A stretch of DNA of 7,769 bases from NCBI GenBank assembly GCA_015492915.1, contig WGED01000395.1:1-7769 (forward strand), in the 5' to 3' direction. Source of the DNA: Cyclobacteriaceae bacterium (GTDB lineage: Bacteria > Bacteroidota > Bacteroidia > Cytophagales > Cyclobacteriaceae). The notes under the pieces are model-generated. The model was not told where the DNA came from, did no database searches, and was given only the letters and a program-made list of their open reading frames with translations. The translations under genes and the position numbers were made by a program. The first letter of the stretch is position 1; every line of letters starts with the position of its first letter. Shown one piece after another: positions 1 to 4,759 of the stretch.

Positions 1-1859
1 AAATCCTGCAGGCTGAGGAGCTGAAAACCCGCAAACCGGGGTGTACGGAGCGCCGCTTCGATCTCTGCCTTATAGCACAGCGCCTGCAGCTTGCCCGACG
101 CCAGTTGGAAGCTGTCGGCAAGATGCCCCATACCGTTGGCGTTGAGCATGTCGCGGAATATCTCAAAATTCCTCGGCTTCAGTACCCCGTCGTATTTTTC
201 GATTTCACGAAAGTTGGGATAGACGCACCACTGCCCTATCTCATGACTGACCACCGGCACATCGTACGGCCCGATCTTATCAGACCAGTCGAACTCCGTG
301 TTGGGCGGTGTGCTGTTGATGATGCTGCGGAGCCCTTCGCCCCAGCCCTGAATGCGCGGCTGCGGAATGTTGTGATAGTCATTTTCCATCAACACCGGCC
401 AGCCGGCGCCGCCCGTATAAACGCGGCGGTTGTCTTTGCTTTTCCAGTAACTCACAAAATCCGTCAGGTAGTGGCTGCGGTTGCGGCCTGCGGGTTCATT
501 GCCGTAAGCCATCATGACAAACGAAGGATGGTTCCCGTAAGCTTTCACGATCCGCTCGCTTTCATCGCGGATCCATTGGTCGATGGGCTTGCCGTCGCCG
601 ATGCTCGATGACTGGTTGGCCCATGAGGAGCATTCCACCTGAAAATAAAACCCCAACTCATCGGCCGCCGCAAAAGCTGCTTCGGGCGGGCACCACGAAT
701 GGAACCGTATGTGGTTGAGCCCATGAGATTTGCACGTTTTTATGATCTTTTTCCACGAAGCGGTATCGACAGGGGGGTATCCCGTTTTGGGAAAAATGGC
801 ACAGTCGAGTGTGCCGCGCAAAAACACGGGGCGGTCGTTGATGGCAAAGCGTGTGCCCTCTGCCCTGAACTCGCGCATGCCGAAAATGCCTTTTTTCTCA
901 TGGGTTCCGGCATCGGTCTCCAGTCGCAGGGTCATGGAGTAGAGATTCGGGTAAAACTCATCCCAAAGACCCAGCTCATCGCCGAAATTAATTTCAAACT
1001 CAAAAGAACTTGCGCCTTGCGGAATGGCGATTTCTTCATCGACCGCCTTCTGTTGCGGATCAGCCGCGGGTGTGTTGAGTTTGGTAAAAATGGTCATTTT
1101 TCCATGACTGTCTTCGCCGGTTACATTTTTCACCACGCCCCTGACCGTTGCCGTGCCGTTGGCCACGTCGGGGAAAATGCGCATCTCTTCAATGAAAATT
1201 TCAGGTTTTGCCGTCAGCATTATTTTGCCCGCAATCCCGTTCCAGTTGCTCTGTGTGTGGTCGGTGATGCTGTGCGAATTGATGCCCGGATCGATGTCTT
1301 TCACACGGTTGTCCACCCTGACGGCAATGGTGTGCACGCCCGGCGTCAGCAGCTTCGTAAGGTCATAGACATGCGGCGTGGCAAGGCTGTTTTGCAGGCC
1401 TGCTTCGGTGCCGTCCACCCATACGCGCGTCTCCCAGTGGCACCGTTCGAGAAACAGCTCTATGTGCCTGTTTTTCCATTCCTTCGGTATTTCCACGGTT
1501 TTCATGTACCAGGCCGCGCCTGCATAATACTTGTCTGGCTGCAGCCAGAAAGGCACCTTGACATTGCCGGGCTGTCGGTAGGGGGCGTATTTTTCATCGA
1601 AATACCATGACGAATCAACGATCGAGCCCGTCCACTGGGTTTTCACCGAAATGTCGTAGCCTTTGCCGTTGGTGGTCATGCTGCCGGGCAGGGTGATGCT
1701 GTCGCTGAATGAGGTGCCGAACCACTTTTCGGCGACGCCCTTGTCCTGCGGGTCCATTCGGAATTGCCATTGGCCGGCAAGGTCGATATGGTCAACATCG
1801 GATTTATTGCAACCGGCAAGGATAATGACAAGGAAGGGCAGGATATATTTGGCTTTCAT
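1..1859 (-). CDS. Glycoside hydrolase family 2 type lipoprotein glycosidase (3' part cut by window edge)
   Basis: Secreted exo-acting glycosidase of the GH2 type (retaining mechanism); the substrate cannot be read from the sequence. The reading frame is open from the ATG at 1859 to the window edge, 619 codons. Residues 1-17 form a lipoprotein signal peptide ending in the lipobox LAGC, with Cys17 as the lipid anchor, so the protein sits in the periplasm or on the cell surface. Domain order as I read it: GH2 jelly-roll sugar-binding domain (about 25-200), immunoglobulin-like sandwich (about 200-320), then the TIM barrel from about 330, with the RFHSWCPPEAAF segment near 380-392. The acid/base motif YGNEP carries E455. 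A second glutamate, E540 in SHEIGQWC, lies where the GH2 nucleophile is expected. Both catalytic residues are thus present. The C-terminal part is missing; proteins with this motif set are usually much longer, so this is probably truncation by the window only. No Shine-Dalgarno sequence precedes the ATG. Beta-galactosidase or beta-glucuronidase activity is possible but not shown. Confidence 0.9.
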   Translation of the reverse strand, partial: MKAKYILPFLVIILAGCNKSDVDHIDLAGQWQFRMDPQDKGVAEKWFGTSFSDSITLPGSMTTNGKGYDISVKTQWTGSIVDSSWYFDEKYAPYRQPGNVKVPFWLQPDKYYAGAAWYMKTVEIPKEWKNRHIELFLERCHWETRVWVDGTEAGLQNSLATPHVYDLTKLLTPGVHTIAVRVDNRVKDIDPGINSHSITDHTQSNWNGIAGKIMLTAKPEIFIEEMRIFPDVANGTATVRGVVKNVTGEDSHGKMTIFTKLNTPAADPQQKAVDEEIAIPQGASSFEFEINFGDELGLWDEFYPNLYSMTLRLETDAGTHEKKGIFGMREFRAEGTRFAINDRPVFLRGTLDCAIFPKTGYPPVDTASWKKIIKTCKSHGLNHIRFHSWCPPEAAFAAADELGFYFQVECSSWANQSSSIGDGKPIDQWIRDESERIVKAYGNHPSFVMMAYGNEPAGRNRSHYLTDFVSYWKSKDNRRVYTGGAGWPVLMENDYHNIPQPRIQGWGEGLRSIINSTPPNTEFDWSDKIGPYDVPVVSHEIGQWCVYPNFREIEKYDGVLKPRNFEIFRDMLNANGMGHLADSFQLASGKLQALCYKAEIEAALRTPRFAGFQLLSLQD

Positions 1860-1993
1860 GAGGCATTCAATTTATTCCCATGCGGAAGATTAAAGATCAT
1901 TTAATACATAAATATATTGATTTGTGACCGTTTTGGATTCAAGGATTCAACTTATTCGCTTATCTTCATTGCGAAAAAATAATTAATACATTC
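1860..1993. promoter_or_regulatory. Divergent intergenic region between GH2 gene and aminotransferase
   Basis: This 134-nt AT-rich gap separates two divergently transcribed genes and must hold both promoters. For the minus-strand GH2 gene, TATATTTA (plus coordinates 1909-1916) is one base away from the Bacteroidota -7 element TAnnTTTG, and TTG (CAA at 1940-1942) lies 23 nt upstream of it. This is a weak match at the limit of known spacing. For the plus-strand gene, TTTG occurs at 1921-1924 and 1932-1935, but I find no good -7 partner. A short direct repeat ATTCAA-GG-ATTCAA spans 1937-1950. No terminator or RNA gene is visible. Confidence 0.4.
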
Positions 1994-2830
1994 ATGATCA
2001 AATATATTTTGAATGACAAGCTGGTAGATCAGAATAAGGCGATGATCCATGTGAGTGACCTTGCGCTCCTCAGGGGTTATGGGATTTTTGACTTTTTCCG
2101 CCTTATCGGCCTGAAGCCATTGTTTCTGGAAGACCATCTGAACCGCTTCTATAATTCCGCACGGACCCTAAGGCTGGAGTGTCCCCTTGACAGAGACACA
2201 TTACGATCGATGATCCTTGAGATGATAAAATCGAACAAGATCCATGACTCCGGCGTCCGTATCGTGCTCACGGGCGGCGAATCTCCCAACGGTTATTATA
2301 TCGGCGAACCAACCCTTATAGTGCTCAACGAACCCATCAAACCCCTTCCGGAGAGTCATTTTACCGAAGGTATCAGACTGGTCAGCCACCAATATCTGCG
2401 CGATATCCCCGATGTGAAAACCCTCAATTATCTCATGGGCATCTATCACCTGCCCGACATTCAGGCTGCCGGCGCCCTTGACCTCCTTTTTCACTGGAAC
2501 GGAAAAATTTCGGAACTGACGAGAAGCAACTTTTTTATTGTCGATCAGAATGACAGGATTGTCACAGCCGGCAAGGGGGTGCTTAAAGGCATTAACCGGA
2601 AACATGTACTGCAACTGGCCCGTGAAGAGTTTGAGGTGGAAGAACGCGACATTTTCATGAATGAATTACCTGCTGCCCGGGAGGCATTCCTTACGGGGAC
2701 CACCAAAAAAGTGACTCCCATTGTGCAAATCGACGACATCGTCATTGGTGATGGCAGGCCCGGTCCCGTGACTCAACGGCTACAGCAAATGTATGATGAG
2801 TATATTGAGCAATATTTGAAACGGTACTGA
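1994..2830 (+). CDS. Aminotransferase class IV (PLP-dependent, branched-chain/D-amino acid type)
   Basis: Cytoplasmic pyridoxal-phosphate enzyme of fold type IV, the group containing branched-chain aminotransferase, D-amino acid aminotransferase and aminodeoxychorismate lyase. The 278-residue length is normal for the group. Visible signatures: RGYGIFDFFR (27-36) where family members have a G-x-G-x-F-E/D stretch; R51 in DHLNRF, the position that normally holds the PLP phosphate; K142 in DVKTLNYL, the lysine that forms the Schiff base; E174 in ISELTRSNFF, the residue that normally contacts the pyridine nitrogen; and GTTKKVTPI (235-243), the phosphate-binding turn. All key residues are intact, so the enzyme should be active, but the donor and acceptor cannot be deduced. 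No signal peptide is present. The start has no Shine-Dalgarno sequence but follows an A-rich leader. It is monocistronic here, convergent with the toxin gene 11 nt downstream. No neighbour points to a pathway. Confidence 0.92.
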   Translation: MIKYILNDKLVDQNKAMIHVSDLALLRGYGIFDFFRLIGLKPLFLEDHLNRFYNSARTLRLECPLDRDTLRSMILEMIKSNKIHDSGVRIVLTGGESPNGYYIGEPTLIVLNEPIKPLPESHFTEGIRLVSHQYLRDIPDVKTLNYLMGIYHLPDIQAAGALDLLFHWNGKISELTRSNFFIVDQNDRIVTAGKGVLKGINRKHVLQLAREEFEVEERDIFMNELPAAREAFLTGTTKKVTPIVQIDDIVIGDGRPGPVTQRLQQMYDEYIEQYLKRY

Positions 2831-2841
2831 GTATTATCGGA

Positions 2842-3168
2842 TTATTCAATGAATTTAAGCAGATTTTTTAACTCATTGTCAGTGATGGAATCTTTTCCGG
2901 ATTTATCAAAGATGGATAACAAATAAACTTTGTTCCCTTCAACATAAACATGGGTTATAATTCTTGCGCCGCCGGATTTGCCTTTTCCCTTTGAAGATAT
3001 TGCCAATCTTATTTTATAACAATTTTTTCCAAGGGGGACACCTTGATCGGGATTCTTTTCCAATAAAGTGATAAAATTGGCAAGATCATTTTTCAGGGAC
3101 CTGTATTTCTTAATCAGTGGTTTGAGCTTTCGTTCAAAGTTGCTGGTATATAAAACTTCAAATTTCAT
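2842..3168 (-). CDS. RelE/ParE-superfamily toxin of a type II toxin-antitoxin module
   Basis: Small basic protein of 108 residues, within the usual size of RelE/ParE/HigB toxins. In sequence order: an N-terminal strand followed by lysine/arginine-rich helices (FERKLKPLIKKYRSLKNDL, 11-29), the core strand YKIRLAI (51-57), a flexible basic loop then GKSGGARII (63-71), and LLSIFDKS (83-90) followed by a C-terminal helix rich in acidic and lysine residues. The KIRL, GGAR and IFDKS elements are typical of HigB/RelE-like toxins. In that superfamily RelE/HigB members are mostly ribosome-dependent mRNA endonucleases and ParE members inhibit gyrase; the motifs favour the RelE/HigB side, but this is inference. 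The start codon lies inside the end of the antitoxin gene (shared bases 3158-3168), which indicates translational coupling. Composition is AT-rich: 20 of 60 bases are G/C in 2881-2940 and 22 of 60 in 3001-3060. Confidence 0.85.
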   Translation of the reverse strand: MKFEVLYTSNFERKLKPLIKKYRSLKNDLANFITLLEKNPDQGVPLGKNCYKIRLAISSKGKGKSGGARIITHVYVEGNKVYLLSIFDKSGKDSITDNELKNLLKFIE

Positions 3169-3364
3169 CTAATAGCTCCCGTGCAGATTTAAGCTTGATT
3201 TCCCCCTTCTTTTCCTTATTCACTTCTTCTATCGCTTCTTTTAATCCTTCAAGGGTTTCATCCTTATAAGAAGTGAGCGGTTTTGCCTTTACAAAATTAA
3301 AATTCTGCAGAAGCTCCATAATGAAATCAGCTTTATCGTCCTTAATGTCCAGTATGATTTTCAT
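3158..3364 (-). CDS. Putative antitoxin, partner of the RelE/ParE-type toxin
   Basis: Highly charged 68-residue protein encoded immediately upstream of the toxin and sharing 11 nt with it, the usual antitoxin-first order. The N-terminus (MKIILDIKDDKADFIMELL, 1-19) reads as a beta strand followed by a helix. The middle (about 36-55) is a Glu/Lys-rich helix, and the C-terminus (KSARELLDEI, 59-68) is a short amphipathic segment suited to wrap a toxin. I do not recognise a clear RelB, Phd, MazE or HTH signature, so the family is left open. Function is assigned from position, size and charge. The strand-helix N-terminus could dimerise or bind DNA for autorepression, but this is speculation. The start at 3364 follows an A-rich, Shine-Dalgarno-free leader. 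It lies downstream of the GH130 gene on the same strand and could also receive readthrough. Confidence 0.75.
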   Translation of the reverse strand: MKIILDIKDDKADFIMELLQNFNFVKAKPLTSYKDETLEGLKEAIEEVNKEKKGEIKLKSARELLDEI

Positions 3365-3383
3365 AGTTTTATTATTAGCTGGT

Positions 3384-3397
3384 TGCTTATTGCTTAT
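3384..3397. repeat. Tandem 7-nt direct repeat TGCTTAT x2
   Basis: TGCTTAT occurs twice without a spacer (3384-3390 and 3391-3397), 20 nt upstream of the antitoxin start. Antitoxins commonly autoregulate by binding short repeats near their promoter, so it could be part of an operator. The repeat is short and may be chance in AT-rich DNA. Confidence 0.3.
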
Positions 3398-3453
3398 ACA
3401 TCCTTCTGAATAAACGTAAAATTAAAGAAAACAGTTTGTAATAAAAACTTATA

Positions 3454-3472
3454 CGGAATGCTAGCATATCCG
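3454..3472 (-). terminator. Palindrome after the GH130 stop: possible terminator or operator
   Basis: CGGA-ATGCT-AGCAT-A-TCCG forms a near-perfect inverted repeat with one unpaired A (3468). On the minus strand it begins 2 nt after the GH130 stop codon (3475-3477). As RNA it would fold into a stem of seven pairs with a CUAG loop and one bulge. The following minus-strand bases include TTTTTATT, but only after a TATAAG spacer, so it is not a classical intrinsic terminator. An operator for the downstream toxin-antitoxin promoter is the alternative. Confidence 0.35.
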
Positions 3473-3474
3473 AC

Positions 3475-4599
3475 TCACTCAGCTTCCGCCACGGCCACCG
3501 CAATGTACGAATCGGCCGTGCCGTAATAAATAAACCATTTACCCTTGAAGTGCACCATGCCCTCGATAAAGGTGACATTGTTGACCTGACCGGTAATCTC
3601 ATAGTCTTTTTCAGGCTTGATGAAGGCCTCATCCGCCCTGTCGATCACTTTGGTCGGATCGTTTTTGTCGAACAGGGCCTGCACGCCTGCCCAGGTCAGT
3701 TTTTCGTTCTCAGGGCGGCCGTTTTCCGAGGGCACACCATTGTGGATGCCATTGTAAAATACCACGATGCCCTTGTCGGTGAGCAGTGCCGCGGGGCCTG
3801 GTTCGCACATGATGTTGTCCACGTGTACCTTGTCCGGCCTCGGTTTCAGCACAGACTTGTAATAGCTCCCGTCTTGGTTCATCACCGGTTGCCAGTGGAT
3901 CAGGTCATCTGATGTGGCCATGTAGAGGTCGCCCACGTTCCAGTACATCCAGTACTTGCCGTTGATCTTCGTGGCGATGATCTTATCCCCCTCGAGCCGC
4001 CCGATGATGAGACCGGACTTCAGGCTGAAGGTCGTTTCCAGCTTCGGGTCGATGTTTTCGAATGCTACACCATGCTTGCGCCACACGATCAGGTCTTTTG
4101 AGGTGGCGATGCATAACTTGGTCCTTTTCCCGTCATAGGCCGTGTAGGTCATGTAATAGGCGCCGTTTTCATCTTCGATGACGCGCGGGTCCTCTACGCC
4201 GCCTTCCCATTCCATCTCAAGATACGGGTCATTGTCAGGATAAAAAACAGGTACGGGATACCGTTCGAAATGCAGGGCGTCATCGCTCACGGCGAGGCCG
4301 ATGCGCGATGTGCCATTGTGTTTTCCAACGAAATCCTCTGCCCTGTAAAGCATGTAAACTTTTCCGTCACGTACGACAGCGGCAGGGTTGAAAACATCCT
4401 TGCCCTCCCACTTCACGGTGTCTTTCCGCACAGGGCAATACCACTTTGTGTCGCGGGGCCCGAGGATGGGATTGACGGAGTCAACTTTGACGAATGGGCC
4501 TGTTTCCCAATCTTTTTGGGCCTGTTGTGTCGGTTTTTGCTGGCAGGAGAAGATGCCTGCTGCAAATAATACCAATAATAAATATCGTGTGATTCTCAT
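3475..4599 (-). CDS. GH130-family lipoprotein, probable beta-mannosidase (hydrolase-like)
   Basis: Five-bladed beta-propeller enzyme of family GH130, which contains beta-mannoside phosphorylases and beta-1,2-mannosidases. The 374 residues fit the family. A signal peptide (1-18) ends before Cys19 (IFSC), so the protein is a periplasmic or surface lipoprotein. Family signatures: FNPAAVV (70-76), LYRAED (84-89), SRIGLAVSDD (98-107), GGVEDPR (133-139, carrying conserved carboxylates), TSKDLIVW (166-173) and EPGPAALL (266-273). Around KINGKY (211-216), phosphorylases as I recall them continue with Arg and His residues that help hold phosphate. Here the segment reads WMYWNVG (217-223), with no basic residue. 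Together with export, where phosphorolysis would waste the sugar phosphate, this favours hydrolysis; that is inference, and the linkage is not determined. The gene is divergent from the GH92 alpha-mannosidase gene across 160 nt, which suggests shared use on a mannose-containing glycan. The start has no Shine-Dalgarno sequence. Confidence 0.88.
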   Translation of the reverse strand: MRITRYLLLVLFAAGIFSCQQKPTQQAQKDWETGPFVKVDSVNPILGPRDTKWYCPVRKDTVKWEGKDVFNPAAVVRDGKVYMLYRAEDFVGKHNGTSRIGLAVSDDALHFERYPVPVFYPDNDPYLEMEWEGGVEDPRVIEDENGAYYMTYTAYDGKRTKLCIATSKDLIVWRKHGVAFENIDPKLETTFSLKSGLIIGRLEGDKIIATKINGKYWMYWNVGDLYMATSDDLIHWQPVMNQDGSYYKSVLKPRPDKVHVDNIMCEPGPAALLTDKGIVVFYNGIHNGVPSENGRPENEKLTWAGVQALFDKNDPTKVIDRADEAFIKPEKDYEITGQVNNVTFIEGMVHFKGKWFIYYGTADSYIAVAVAEAE

Positions 4600-4672
4600 G
4601 GTTAAATGGGGTTAAGTGTGGATAAAATTATCAAAAACTGTTTTCACAAAGAACTAAACAACAGATTATATG

Positions 4673-4696
4673 ACAGGTAATATGAAATTAACCTGT
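4673..4696. repeat. Imperfect inverted repeat, candidate operator
   Basis: ACAGGTAAT (4673-4681) and ATTAACCTGT (4687-4696) are inverted copies separated by ATGAA, differing only by one extra A in the right arm. The element lies near the middle of the GH130/GH92 divergent spacer, where one regulator could act on both genes. The outer ACAGGT/ACCTGT halves are perfect. It could also be a weak hairpin, but there is no T-tract and no gene end nearby, so a terminator is unlikely. Confidence 0.4.
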
Positions 4697-4747
4697 GCCC
4701 TACCGTATTTTTCAGGAAAAGCGGGATTAGCCTGAAAGGGATAATTC

Positions 4748-4751
4748 GGAG
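4748..4751 (+). promoter_or_regulatory. Shine-Dalgarno-like GGAG before the GH92 start
   Basis: GGAG lies 8 nt upstream of ATG 4760 and supports that start over ATG 4793, which has no such motif. An in-frame TAA at 4742-4744 excludes any earlier start. Shine-Dalgarno sequences are often absent in Bacteroidota, so the evidence is suggestive only, and the signal peptide argues for the shorter form. Confidence 0.35.
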
Positions 4752-4759
4752 TATTTTAT

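Larger units (their letters stand above)
3365..3474. promoter_or_regulatory. Intergenic region upstream of the toxin-antitoxin operon
   Basis: This 110-nt AT-rich spacer lies between the stop of the GH130 gene and the antitoxin start, both read on the minus strand. It should contain the toxin-antitoxin promoter and any terminator of the GH130 gene. I see no good TAnnTTTG element. It contains the palindrome at 3454-3472 and the tandem repeat at 3384-3397, listed separately. Confidence 0.4.
4600..4759. promoter_or_regulatory. Divergent promoter region between GH130 and GH92 genes
   Basis: This 160-nt AT-rich gap must hold promoters for both mannosidase-type genes. On the minus strand, TAATTTTA (plus 4623-4630) is one base from the Bacteroidota -7 element TAnnTTTG, with TTTG (CAAA at 4647-4650) 16 nt upstream, slightly short spacing. 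It is a weak candidate for the GH130 promoter. On the plus strand, TATTTTTC at 4706-4713 is one base off the -7 element but lacks a -33 partner. The small palindrome GATAA-AA-TTATC (4621-4632) overlaps the minus-strand candidate. A longer inverted repeat at 4673-4696 is listed separately. Confidence 0.45.

Noticed and set aside
105..611. Open frame of 168 codons on the plus strand opposite the GH2 TIM barrel
   Set aside because: Antisense shadow of the region that encodes the NEP and SHEIGQ motifs; no domain signature of its own.
699..1610. Open frame of 303 codons on the plus strand opposite the GH2 gene
   Set aside because: It lies fully antisense to a GH2 frame with intact catalytic motifs. 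The translation is rich in His, Arg, Phe and Val without any recognisable domain, as expected for a shadow frame.
2831..2841. Shared terminator between the convergent aminotransferase and toxin genes
   Set aside because: The gap is only 11 nt, and no stable GC-rich hairpin with a T-tract is visible in or around it.
3550..3912. Open frame of 120 codons opposite the GH130 gene
   Set aside because: Antisense to conserved GH130 motifs; composition and lack of domain indicate a shadow.
3475..4599. Calling the GH130 protein a mannoside phosphorylase
   Set aside because: It has a lipoprotein signal peptide and lacks basic residues in the expected phosphate-site segment; a cytoplasmic phosphorylase is the poorer reading.
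3427..4645. GAAAACAGTTT at 3427-3437 and its inverted copy at 4635-4645, flanking the GH130 gene
   Set aside because: Eleven matching bases are expected several times by chance between positions of a 7.8-kb window, and there is no target-site duplication or transposase gene, so I do not call a mobile element.
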